Source: Candidatus Bathyarchaeota archaeon | Lineage (GTDB): Archaea > Thermoproteota > Bathyarchaeia > RBG-16-48-13 > GCA-020345945 | Direction: 5' to 3' | DNA: 6,670 bases | Assembly (NCBI GenBank): GCA_020345945.1 | Contig: CP070773.1 | Location: 1,179,526-1,186,195 of the forward strand | Shown here: positions 1 to 5,424 of the stretch, one piece after another | Numbering within the stretch: position 1 is the stretch's first letter | Layout: each line of letters begins with the position of its first letter | Notes under the pieces: model-generated | Told to the model about the DNA's origin: nothing | The model's database searches: none | Seen by the model: only the letters and a program-made list of their open reading frames with translations | Translations under genes and position numbers: made by a program

Positions 1-635
1 CATACGAAGAGAGACTAACCGAGTTAGAGAGGACTCCCATAGCAATAGAACTGCAGAGTACGAGGGAGGAGGTAGAAAAGGCTGAAAGTCGGATATACTC
101 AAGGCTTAGCAGCCTTCAAAGACCCCTTAAAAAGATGAAGTTCTTAGTGAAGAAGGGACGGTTAGACGTTAGCCCTGAAACCAACGACATATTGGGAAGG
201 TTCAAGGAAAGGATCGATGTTCATCAGATTGAACAGATCGGTATGAAGTCTTTCCATCTATTGATGGATACGATGAGAGAAGCAGTAAAAGGCAACCGTA
301 TACCACTCAAGAAGGAAGAGAGAACAAGAGTGATTGAGACCCTTGATACACTCTTGGACGAGAAGATTATCGAGGCAGAATTGGACGAAAGAAAGAGAAA
401 TGAAGACAACAGAGAGACTCTGCTCTCATCCGAAGAGGGGATAGAATACAAGGATCGAAAACTCGATCTGGAGAGAGAAAAGGTGGGAGCAATGGAGGTA
501 AGATCGAGAAGTCTAGAAAAATTGGGGAATATAAAGAATAGGCTTGAAGATACTCAGCCTAGCATTGAAGGTATCAAAGAACGTATCAAGAGGGAGATAC
601 GTGATCTACTCGGAGAAGAGATCGATATCCGATAA
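1..635 (+). CDS. Coiled-coil protein of unknown function (C-terminal part; 5' end outside window)
   Basis: I do not recognise the family. The frame is open from the left edge (first full codon at base 3) to a TAA at 633-635, giving 210 residues. The ATG at 135 is unlikely to be the true start: the 44 codons before it are uninterrupted and of the same charged type, and no ribosome binding site precedes it. Visible residues are very rich in Glu, Lys and Arg with leucine heptads, predicting long helices. A short motif, LQRPLKK, sits at about residues 38-44 between an upstream coiled coil and a more globular helical stretch (about 45-115); a second strongly charged helix (about 125-200) ends in LLGEEIDIR. 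There is no signal peptide or membrane segment in the visible part. It could be the tail of a structural or SMC-like archaeal protein, but no ATPase motifs are visible. It is separated from the next gene by 63 bases holding a hairpin. Confidence 0.75.
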   Translation, partial: YEERLTELERTPIAIELQSTREEVEKAESRIYSRLSSLQRPLKKMKFLVKKGRLDVSPETNDILGRFKERIDVHQIEQIGMKSFHLLMDTMREAVKGNRIPLKKEERTRVIETLDTLLDEKIIEAELDERKRNEDNRETLLSSEEGIEYKDRKLDLEREKVGAMEVRSRSLEKLGNIKNRLEDTQPSIEGIKERIKREIRDLLGEEIDIR

Positions 636-643
636 GGATAGCT

Positions 644-673
644 CTTGTCTCAAGATCGGTTGAGATAGGTTTT
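644..673 (+). terminator. Hairpin plus T-run after the coiled-coil gene
   Basis: Nine bases after the stop codon, TCTCAA (648-653) and TTGAGA (660-665) form a perfect inverted repeat around a 6-base loop. Allowing two G-U pairs, the stem extends to 10 pairs (644-653 with 660-669). It is followed directly by TTTT (670-673), the layout of an intrinsic terminator. Archaeal termination mostly depends on the T-run, so the hairpin may be helpful rather than essential. The T-run is also part of the probable TATA box of the next gene, so one small segment would both end one transcript and begin the next. A DNA operator is the alternative reading of the palindrome. Confidence 0.5.
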
Positions 674-678
674 ATCTA
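668..678 (+). promoter_or_regulatory. Probable TATA box giving a leaderless citG-like mRNA
   Basis: The A/T-rich element GTTTTATCTA lies with its centre about 26 bases upstream of the ATG at 699. In archaea transcription starts roughly 25-27 bases downstream of the TATA-box centre, so the predicted start falls at or within a base or two of the ATG. No Shine-Dalgarno-like sequence occurs in 680-698, which fits a leaderless message. This is positional inference; no transcript data are available. Confidence 0.45.
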
Positions 679-698
679 TTCATCTAACCTCTACTTTT

Positions 699-1667
699 AT
701 GGTTGGCATGAAGATTAAGAGAAGATTAGAAGCCTACGCGAGAGAAGTCGGTAACTGCGCCGGGTTGGCCGTCCTACTAGAAGTCTCGGGATCTCCTAAA
801 CCTGGAAATGTTCATAGATACGCCGATTTCTCCGACACCAGGTTTGAACACTTCCTCGCAGCAGGGATTGTGATAGCTCAAGAAATGGAAAACGCTGCCT
901 TGAGAGGAATCGAGATAGGTCTGAAGAACACCAGAACAGAGGAAGCTGGGATAGGGGAGACGATCAAGGACACAGTCACACAAGTGAGGGAGTGGCATAA
1001 GGGGGGAAATACAAGTCTTGGAACAATAATCCTCCTCACACCACTTTCTGTAGCGGCAGGAATGACACACGCACAAAACAGTTTCTCCATACCAAAACTC
1101 AGGAAGAACTTGAGAGAGGTACTGGAAAGGAACACACCAAAAGACACAGTACAATTATACAAGGCGATAAGTATCGCGAACCCAGGTGGACTGGGTAAAG
1201 TATCAAAACTGGATATATCGGATACTTCGTCGACAGAAAAGATAATGGCAGACGAGGTGACCCTGCGACAAGTCTTCGAGATCTCAGCCGATAGAGATTC
1301 CGTCTCCAAGGAATGGACTAACACATTCACAATATCATTTGAGACCGGGTTTCCAGAGTTTGAATCGGTCTACCAGAAAACACAAGATACGAACTACGCA
1401 ACGATTCATACATTTCTAAGAATCCTCTCCGAGGTCCCTGATACCTTGATAGCCCGAAAGAGAGGAGAAGAAGAAGCCATTAGGATAGCGAAAAGAGCAC
1501 AAGAAGTGCTTGAAAAAGGCGGATGTTTAACAGAGGAAGGGCGCATTGAACTAAGAAAACTAGACTCGGAGCTTCGAGATCCAGGTAATCAACTCAATCC
1601 AGGAACCAGCGCAGACCTTACAGCAGCCTCAATCCTGTTAGCACTATTGAACGGGTTTAGACCTTGA
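699..1667 (+). CDS. Triphosphoribosyl-dephospho-CoA synthase (CitG/MdcB) family protein, archaeal type
   Basis: Bacterial family members join ATP and 3'-dephospho-CoA to make 2'-(5''-triphosphoribosyl)-3'-dephospho-CoA, the prosthetic-group precursor of citrate lyase and malonate decarboxylase. The 322-residue product, slightly longer than most members, carries the family signatures in order: SGSPKPGNVHRYADF (30-44), GGNTSLGT (102-109), NPGGLG (161-166) and the C-terminal NPGTSADLTAASILL (300-314). The HRYADF and GNTSLGT forms are those I associate with the archaeal branch. It is soluble, with no signal peptide. No citrate lyase or malonate decarboxylase acyl-carrier gene lies nearby, so the bacterial role should not be assumed; the true substrate in archaea is unknown. 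The ATG at 699 was chosen for its match to the predicted leaderless promoter; an in-frame ATG at 708 is possible. It stands apart from the coiled-coil gene before it and is 128 bases from the regulator after it. Family membership is secure, function is not. Confidence 0.85.
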   Translation: MVGMKIKRRLEAYAREVGNCAGLAVLLEVSGSPKPGNVHRYADFSDTRFEHFLAAGIVIAQEMENAALRGIEIGLKNTRTEEAGIGETIKDTVTQVREWHKGGNTSLGTIILLTPLSVAAGMTHAQNSFSIPKLRKNLREVLERNTPKDTVQLYKAISIANPGGLGKVSKLDISDTSSTEKIMADEVTLRQVFEISADRDSVSKEWTNTFTISFETGFPEFESVYQKTQDTNYATIHTFLRILSEVPDTLIARKRGEEEAIRIAKRAQEVLEKGGCLTEEGRIELRKLDSELRDPGNQLNPGTSADLTAASILLALLNGFRP

Positions 1668-1700
1668 ACTAGGTTGAATCGTCATTGAAAGACTATTGAA
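1664..1700 (+). repeat. Four helically phased TTGAA boxes upstream of the lrp promoter
   Basis: TTGAA occurs at 1664, 1674, 1685 and 1696, with start-to-start spacings of 10, 11 and 11 bases, about one turn of B-DNA. All four are in the same orientation. The first overlaps the TGA stop of the citG-like gene and the last ends about 25 bases before the proposed TATA element of the regulator gene. Lrp/AsnC proteins are known to bind phased, weakly conserved sites cooperatively and to control their own genes, so an autoregulatory operator is a reasonable reading. TTGAA is also a common pentamer in local coding sequence, so the phasing, not the motif itself, is the evidence. Confidence 0.4.
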
Positions 1701-1716
1701 CCACGAGAGAATAACT

Positions 1717-1737
1717 CAAAAGACCTTTTAGGTATAG
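1717..1737 (+). promoter_or_regulatory. Probable BRE/TATA promoter element of the Lrp-family gene
   Basis: A purine-rich CAAAAGA (1718-1724), resembling an archaeal B-recognition element, runs into CTTTTAGGTATAG (1725-1737). With the TATA centre near 1728, transcription would start near 1754. That leaves a leader of about 40 bases containing the ribosome binding site AAGGTG at 1783-1788, 7 bases before the ATG. The inverted repeat GATCT-N8-AGATC (1746-1763) would then straddle the predicted start of transcription, a typical position for a repressor site. Confidence 0.4.
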
Positions 1738-1745
1738 GGAGATAG

Positions 1746-1763
1746 GATCTCAGACTGCAGATC
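1746..1763. promoter_or_regulatory. Inverted repeat GATCT-N8-AGATC in the lrp leader
   Basis: Perfect 5-base arms at 1746-1750 and 1759-1763 surround an 8-base centre that contains CAGACTG (1751-1757), a heptamer also found in the leaders of the aminotransferase and trmI genes. The site covers the predicted transcription start of the Lrp-family gene. It is short, so it could be chance; an autoregulatory operator is the functional reading. Confidence 0.3.
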
Positions 1764-1795
1764 ACATCCATCTCAAGCACCTAAGGTGTATATGA

Positions 1796-2263
1796 ATGAG
1801 CATCCAGCAGCCCAAAGGTATTCCAGACGAACTCGACTTGAAGATTATGAGACTTCTCGGAGAAGATGCGAGAAAGAGCTATAGAGAGATCGCAGAGGAA
1901 CTGCAGGTAGCCCCGGGCACAATATACAGTCGAACCAGGAAGCTGATGGAGGAGAAGATCATCAAGGCCTATGTCCCAGTGATCGATCCATCAAAAGTCG
2001 GTTTCGACCTATCAGCAATGATCCTGATTCAAGCAGAGGGAAAACATCTGCGTGAGGTTGAAGAAGAACTCGCTAGGATGGAAGAGGTCTATTATGTGTA
2101 TGATATTACAGGAGATTTTGATATAGCAGTTGGAGCAAGGTTCAGGAATAGAGGAGAGATGGATAAGTTCCTAAAGTCCTTACTTAAGATTCCATATGTA
2201 AGAAGAACGGTAACAAATGTAGTCTTGAATGTAGTGAAAGAAGACTTCTCCGTGAAAGTATGA
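1796..2263 (+). CDS. Lrp/AsnC-family transcriptional regulator
   Basis: A complete 155-residue member of the feast/famine regulator family, of the usual length. An N-terminal winged helix-turn-helix spans about residues 11-60 (LDLKIMRLLGEDARKSYREI, then recognition helix APGTIYSRTRKL at 39-50). After a short linker (VIDPSKVGF, 62-70) comes the C-terminal RAM effector and oligomerisation domain (about 72-148), with the characteristic GDFDIAV at 106-112. Family members form dimers to octamers, sense amino acids or related metabolites through the RAM domain, and bend DNA at phased sites. AAGGTG at 1783-1788 lies 7 bases before the ATG and decides this start; the ATG at 1792 is out of frame. The next gene downstream, on the same strand, is an amino-acid aminotransferase with an elaborate leader, making that gene the obvious candidate target. 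Control of its own gene is suggested by repeats in its promoter region. The effector cannot be read from the sequence. Confidence 0.93.
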   Translation: MSIQQPKGIPDELDLKIMRLLGEDARKSYREIAEELQVAPGTIYSRTRKLMEEKIIKAYVPVIDPSKVGFDLSAMILIQAEGKHLREVEEELARMEEVYYVYDITGDFDIAVGARFRNRGEMDKFLKSLLKIPYVRRTVTNVVLNVVKEDFSVKV

Positions 2264-2410
2264 CCCTACTGTCATTTCAATCTCGATTCTTCGATTACTT
2301 CTCCTCTACGATTCCTAGATGAGTCACTTCAGAGAAGAAGATCATCTCTTGGAAGAGACTGATCGGCGACCAGGAACGAAGAGACTCTCCTTGAACCCGA
2401 AATGCTAAAG

Positions 2411-2461
2411 AACTGTCAACCATTACAAGCCTGATGTCCAGACTGGACTTCAAACTGTCAA
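2411..2461 (+). repeat. Direct repeats AACTGTCAA, 42 bases apart, flanking a palindrome
   Basis: Two exact 9-base copies occur at 2411-2419 and 2453-2461. Their 42-base spacing equals four turns of a 10.5-base helix, so the copies face the same side of the DNA. The 21-bp palindrome lies between them. This arrangement suits a regulator that loops or wraps DNA, as Lrp-family octamers do. Function is inferred only. Confidence 0.4.
2432..2452. promoter_or_regulatory. 21-bp palindromic candidate operator before the aminotransferase gene
   Basis: The arms TGATGTCCAG and CTGGACTTCA flank a single central A at 2442 and match as reverse complements in 9 of 10 positions (only 2435/2449 fails); the inner 13 bases are perfect. 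Its length and odd-numbered symmetry fit a dimeric winged-helix DNA-binding protein such as the Lrp/AsnC factor encoded just upstream. It ends 34 bases before the start codon and so lies near the probable start of transcription, where binding would repress. An RNA hairpin is the alternative, but a one-base centre makes a poor RNA loop, so a DNA site is favoured. Confidence 0.5.
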
Positions 2462-2486
2462 ACTCACATCAACAGGTGGCCGTAAG

Positions 2487-3665
2487 ATGAGAGATCTACA
2501 TTCAAAGAGAGTAAGATCTGTGGAACGGTCCCCGTTCTACGTGATCTGGGACTACGCGAGAGAGTTGGGATTTACAGACACAATCTACCTCAACCTTGGG
2601 GAACCGGACTTCGAGACTCCAGAGCATATCAGGAAGGCAGCGAAGGAGGCGATAGACGGAGGATACACCCACTATACAGGTGATAGAGGATACAACGATC
2701 TGAGGTCAGCGATATCTGAGCACTTGAAAGATACCAGGGGAATCGATGTAGACCCAGAGGATGGGGTTATTGTGACCTCAGGAGGAGCTGAAGGGAATTG
2801 GTGTGCCTTCATGGGCATTCTGAATCCGGGTGATGAGATACTGGTTCCAAGCCCATTCTATCCAGGACACAAGATCCAGATTGGACTTACAGGGGGTATT
2901 CCTATTACAGTTCCCCTAAATGAGGAGGAAGGATTCGTTTGGTCTAAAGAAGACGTAGAGGAGAAGATAACTAAGAAGACCAAGGCGATGCTCATCTGTA
3001 GCCCTAACAACCCGACAGGAGGAGTCTTCACCAGAAAATGTCTGAACGAGTTATCTGAAATCGCAACTGAACATAATCTCGTTGTCATCTCAGATGAGGT
3101 ATATTACGCAATGACCTACGGTGACACAGAGTTTGTTAGCATATCTTCAATTCCAGGAATGGCGGAGAGAACCCTCATCACAAACAGTTTCTCAAAGACC
3201 TACGCCATGACTGGATGGAGAGTGGGATACATAGCTGGGAACTCTGAACTCGTGAAAGATCTCTTGAAGGTGCATTACGCGTCTACAATAAACGCGCCCT
3301 CGATAGCACAGAAAGCAGCGTTGGCAGCACTAACAGGACCACAAGACTGTGTTGGAGAGATGAGAAAGGCCTACACTGAGAGACGAGAGAGGTTGATCGA
3401 GGGGTTGAAGACGATGGTTGGTGTCAAGTGTACTCCTCCGAACGGAGCCTTCTATGCATTTCCAGATATCTCGGAGTTTGGGTTGAACTCTTGGGATTTC
3501 TCGAAACTCCTCATCAGAGAAGCCCATGTTGTGACCGTTCCTGGAGGAGGATTTGGACCCAAGTGGGATGGACATATAAGAATCTCCTATGCAAACTCGA
3601 TCGAGAACGTCGAGAAAGCAGTCGAAAGAATCTCAACAACCCTGAGTGGAATTCATAGGAAATAA
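2487..3665 (+). CDS. PLP-dependent aminotransferase, class I/II (AspC-like, subgroup I-gamma)
   Basis: A complete 392-residue fold-type I aminotransferase, the normal family length, transferring an amino group between an amino acid and a 2-oxo acid in the cytosol. Recognisable elements are the N-terminal NLGEPDFETP (36-45), YTHYTGDRGYNDLR (60-73), SPNNPTG with cofactor-contacting Asn175, SDEVYY with Asp203 pairing the PLP ring nitrogen and Tyr206, SFSKTYAMTGWR with Schiff-base Lys237 and phosphate-binding Arg245, and GHIRISYAN with Arg365, which normally grips the substrate carboxylate. All key residues are present, so the enzyme should be active. Substrate cannot be fixed: aspartate, aromatic amino acids or alanine are all possible in this subgroup, and the TSGGAEGNW and VPGGGFG stretches differ somewhat from classical AspC. 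The ATG is set by AGGTGG 7 bases upstream. The preceding Lrp-family gene and the palindromic leader suggest control by amino-acid supply. Confidence 0.93.
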   Translation: MRDLHSKRVRSVERSPFYVIWDYARELGFTDTIYLNLGEPDFETPEHIRKAAKEAIDGGYTHYTGDRGYNDLRSAISEHLKDTRGIDVDPEDGVIVTSGGAEGNWCAFMGILNPGDEILVPSPFYPGHKIQIGLTGGIPITVPLNEEEGFVWSKEDVEEKITKKTKAMLICSPNNPTGGVFTRKCLNELSEIATEHNLVVISDEVYYAMTYGDTEFVSISSIPGMAERTLITNSFSKTYAMTGWRVGYIAGNSELVKDLLKVHYASTINAPSIAQKAALAALTGPQDCVGEMRKAYTERRERLIEGLKTMVGVKCTPPNGAFYAFPDISEFGLNSWDFSKLLIREAHVVTVPGGGFGPKWDGHIRISYANSIENVEKAVERISTTLSGIHRK

Positions 3666-3689
3666 TCAACTATTCGACCTCGCCATCGA

Positions 3690-3700
3690 GAATAAAACCT
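3690..3700 (+). promoter_or_regulatory. Possible TATA box of trmI
   Basis: The A/T-rich GAATAAAACCT stretch lies about 44 bases before the TTG start of trmI. A TATA centre near 3694 predicts transcription from about 3720, just ahead of the AGGAG ribosome binding site at 3723-3727. The gap from the aminotransferase stop is only 72 bases, so read-through from that gene is also possible. Confidence 0.35.
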
Positions 3701-3730
3701 ACTGTTCGTTAATCCAATAGCCAGGAGCCC

Positions 3731-3744
3731 CAGACTGTTGTCTG
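3731..3744 (+). promoter_or_regulatory. Inverted repeat across the trmI start codon
   Basis: CAGAC (3731-3735) and GTCTG (3740-3744) are perfect inverted repeats separated by TGTT; the TTG start (3738-3740) lies partly in the loop and partly in the stem. In the mRNA this small hairpin would hide the start codon, a possible brake on translation; in DNA it could be an operator. Only five pairs are involved, so chance is a real alternative. Confidence 0.3.
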
Positions 3745-4517
3745 CAATCGAAGAAGGACAGGATGTACTGCTCTATCTAGACTCCAAGAGAACCTACTTA
3801 GTAAGAATAGTGCGTGACAAAGATTTCCATACACATAAGGGATTTCTCAGTATGAATGAGATATTGGGGAGGAAGATAGGAGACTCAATCAAGTCGAGCA
3901 CAGGAGTGAGATTTTTTCTCCTGAGACCTGAGGTCAGAGACTACGCCTTGAAGTCCTCGAGGAGAACCCAAGTAATGTATCAGAAGGATATGGCACAAAT
4001 ACTGCTTCTTTCTGGGATCTGCAGTGGATATCGAGTTGTTGAAGCAGGAACAGGTAGCGCTTCTTTGACTATGATCCTTGCTTATTATGTCAAACCCGCA
4101 GGGAAGGTCTACAGCTACGATATCCGAAGAGAGATGCTAGAAACAGCAAGAAACAATCTCTCGAGATCAGGTCTTCTTCCCTACGTAGAGTTGAGAGAGA
4201 AGGACGTTGCGGAGGGGATAGACGAAGAGAATGTGGATGCGGTGATTCTGGATCTAGCCACTCCATGGCTAGTCGTCTCCCATGCCAAAGACGTACTCAA
4301 ACCAAGCAGTAGCTTCGTATCGTTCAGTCCAAACATTGAACAGGTTGTAAAGACGGTTGAAGAGCTAGAGAAGCATCAATTCGTCGATATACGAACCACA
4401 GAGAACATAATCCGAAGGTACAGAGTCAAGAGGAATATGACAAGACCTGAAAGCCTAATGATAGGTCATACAGGATATCTGGTCTCGGCGCGAAAGACAG
4501 GCGAATCTACAGCCTAG
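3738..4517 (+). CDS. trmI: tRNA (adenine-58-N1)-methyltransferase TrmI
   Basis: A complete 259-residue S-adenosylmethionine-dependent enzyme that methylates N1 of A58 (in some archaea also A57) in the tRNA T-loop; family members are homotetramers. The N-terminal beta-rich domain (about 1-75) is followed by RRTQVMYQKD (75-84) and a Rossmann methyltransferase fold. Motif I is VVEAGTGSASLT (100-111), the acidic SAM-ribose contact lies in YSYDIR (126-130; Asp128), the catalytic-loop motif is LDLATPW (171-177; Asp172), and the C-terminal GHTGYLVSARK (243-253) is typical of the family. Tyr81 aligns, from memory, with Tyr78 of the Thermus enzyme rather than His78 of the Pyrococcus abyssi enzyme. Only one cysteine (Cys95) is present, so the disulphides reported for the Pyrococcus protein cannot form. 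The start is TTG, supported by AGGAG at 3723-3727 and the family's usual N-terminus. It converges with cooC, with 40 bases between the stops. Confidence 0.93.
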   Translation: MSAIEEGQDVLLYLDSKRTYLVRIVRDKDFHTHKGFLSMNEILGRKIGDSIKSSTGVRFFLLRPEVRDYALKSSRRTQVMYQKDMAQILLLSGICSGYRVVEAGTGSASLTMILAYYVKPAGKVYSYDIRREMLETARNNLSRSGLLPYVELREKDVAEGIDEENVDAVILDLATPWLVVSHAKDVLKPSSSFVSFSPNIEQVVKTVEELEKHQFVDIRTTENIIRRYRVKRNMTRPESLMIGHTGYLVSARKTGESTA

Positions 4518-4557
4518 ATCCATTTTCTACTCTCGAGCCCACATGGCAAAATAGTGA
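4518..4557. terminator. Convergent intergenic region with T-runs on both strands
   Basis: These 40 bases separate the stop codons of trmI (rightward) and cooC (leftward). The plus strand carries ATTTTCTACTCT (4522-4533) and the minus strand carries CTATTTTGCC (complement of 4545-4554). Each gives its own transcript a short T-run of the kind that ends archaeal transcription. No strong hairpin is seen. Confidence 0.35.
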
Positions 4558-5406
4558 TTAAAAGAGAGGAGTATCATTCTTTTTGGCGAAGTTGCTTAGG
4601 AGCCAGTCTTTTACCTCAACGATCGCGTCCATTGCGGGAGATTCTGAGTAGTCTATAGGCGCGGTTTGCGCAAGATCTGCCTCCGATATCTTCTTGTCAA
4701 AGGGAATCATCCCAACTAGAGGTATCTCAACTTCATCCATCGAGCGTTTCAGAAACTCCTGTTCCTTGGTGCTTGAAATCTTATTTCCAACACCAACGAT
4801 ATTGTCGATATCAAGTTCCTCGGCAAGATCCTTTATTCTACGCGCGGTCTCAATAGATTGCTGTCCTGGCTCAACAACTATCATCATCAAGGTCACTCCT
4901 CTGGCGGTACCGCGACCTAGATGCTCGAGTCCTGCCGCCATATCTAGTATTACGACCTCATCTCGTTCAAGAACGATATGCCTCATCAAAGCCCTCAACA
5001 GCGCGTTTTCCGGACACATACATCCAGATCCTGCTGACTTAACTGTTCCCATAATGAGAAGACGAATGTCATCAGGACCCCGCATTCCATACCGGTCAAC
5101 GATATCATCGACCTTGGGGTTCAATCGGATTATTGCCCCAAGATCTGGAGACGAAGAAAGGGAGGCACGTTCCCCGATCAAGTCAGAGTTCTCCGAGATC
5201 GGCGTCAAAGACTGTATGAGATTAGGGGGCACTCCTAAAGCGTAAAATAGGTTCATCGCCGGGTCAGCGTCGATCGCTAGTACCTTCAATCCATTCCTAG
5301 CGAGAAGCCTAGCTAAAGTGCCAGCTAGAGTCGTCTTGCCAACTCCACCCTTCCCTGCTACAGCTATCTTCATTCCTTTGATTGTAGTGTCTATCTGCGA
5401 GCGCAT
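4558..5406 (-). CDS. cooC: CooC/AcsF-type nickel-insertion ATPase (CO dehydrogenase maturation factor)
   Basis: An intact P-loop ATPase of the MinD/NifH (SIMIBI) class that uses ATP-driven dimerisation to deliver Ni to the active site of carbon monoxide dehydrogenase or CODH/acetyl-CoA synthase. Numbered from the ATG at 5406 (282 residues), it shows the deviant Walker A GKGGVGKTT (18-26) with signature Lys19, the switch I region IDADP (45-49), the diagnostic metal-binding CMC pair (Cys129, Cys131) in SGCMCPENALLRALM, and Walker B/switch II VILDMAAGLEHLGRGTARGV (152-171). The CxC pair separates CooC from NifH, MinD and ParA. The start is uncertain: a TTG at 5418, ATGs at 5406 and 5373 are in frame. 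Homologues usually begin MKIAV, matching 5373, but that ATG has AAAGGA with no spacer, whereas 5406 has GGGGA upstream at a usable distance. It lies 18 bases (6 from the TTG) after endoQ and must be co-transcribed with it. No CO dehydrogenase gene is in view. Confidence 0.9.
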   Translation of the reverse strand: MRSQIDTTIKGMKIAVAGKGGVGKTTLAGTLARLLARNGLKVLAIDADPAMNLFYALGVPPNLIQSLTPISENSDLIGERASLSSSPDLGAIIRLNPKVDDIVDRYGMRGPDDIRLLIMGTVKSAGSGCMCPENALLRALMRHIVLERDEVVILDMAAGLEHLGRGTARGVTLMMIVVEPGQQSIETARRIKDLAEELDIDNIVGVGNKISSTKEQEFLKRSMDEVEIPLVGMIPFDKKISEADLAQTAPIDYSESPAMDAIVEVKDWLLSNFAKKNDTPLF

Positions 5407-5424
5407 AATTGTCCCCAATCGATC

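Larger units (their letters stand above)
2264..2486 (+). promoter_or_regulatory. Structured 223-base leader between the lrp and aminotransferase genes
   Basis: This is the longest non-coding stretch in the window. It begins with a pyrimidine-rich tract (about 2275-2312) suited to ending the lrp transcript. A small inverted repeat, TCTCTT-GG-AAGAGA, follows at 2345-2358, and the 9-mer GAAGAGACT occurs twice (2352-2360, 2378-2386). Next come a 9-bp direct repeat, AACTGTCAA (2411-2419 and 2453-2461), and between its copies a near-perfect 21-bp palindrome (2432-2452). It ends with the ribosome binding site AGGTGG (2474-2479), 7 bases before the ATG. No strong TATA box is evident; CATTACAAG (2421-2429) is the best weak candidate. 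I find no tRNA-like or box C/D structure. The aminotransferase is therefore probably separately transcribed and regulated rather than simply read through from lrp. Confidence 0.5.

Noticed and set aside
224..451. 75-residue minus-strand open frame opposite the coiled-coil gene
   Set aside because: Ser/Ile-rich complement of Glu/Lys/Arg-rich codons; no start signal or motif.
777..1330. Two overlapping minus-strand open frames of 125 and 150 residues
   Set aside because: They lie antisense to the well-supported citG-like gene, overlap each other in different frames, and their translations are low-complexity Ser/Ile/Val-rich or Cys-rich with no family motif.
2352..2386. Direct repeat GAAGAGACT in the aminotransferase leader
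   Set aside because: Purine-rich 9-mers of this kind are frequent throughout the window, so the pair alone is weak evidence of function; it is mentioned only in the leader description.
2829..2836. GTGATGA resembling a box C of a C/D guide RNA
   Set aside because: It lies inside conserved aminotransferase codons (PGDEILV) and no matching box D occurs at a suitable distance.
3330..3658. Small open frames on both strands within the 3' part of the aminotransferase gene
   Set aside because: They overlap conserved aminotransferase sequence including the Arg365 motif; they are shadows in other frames.
3671..3693. Imperfect stem ATTCGA...TCGAGAAT after the aminotransferase stop as a terminator
   Set aside because: It needs a 2-base bulge, has a weak stem and is not followed by a T-run; not enough to call a terminator.
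4694..5245. 183-residue plus-strand open frame opposite cooC
   Set aside because: The translation is a Ser/Arg/Ile-rich mirror of cooC codons with no domain and no separate ribosome binding site; cooC on the other strand has complete ATPase motifs.
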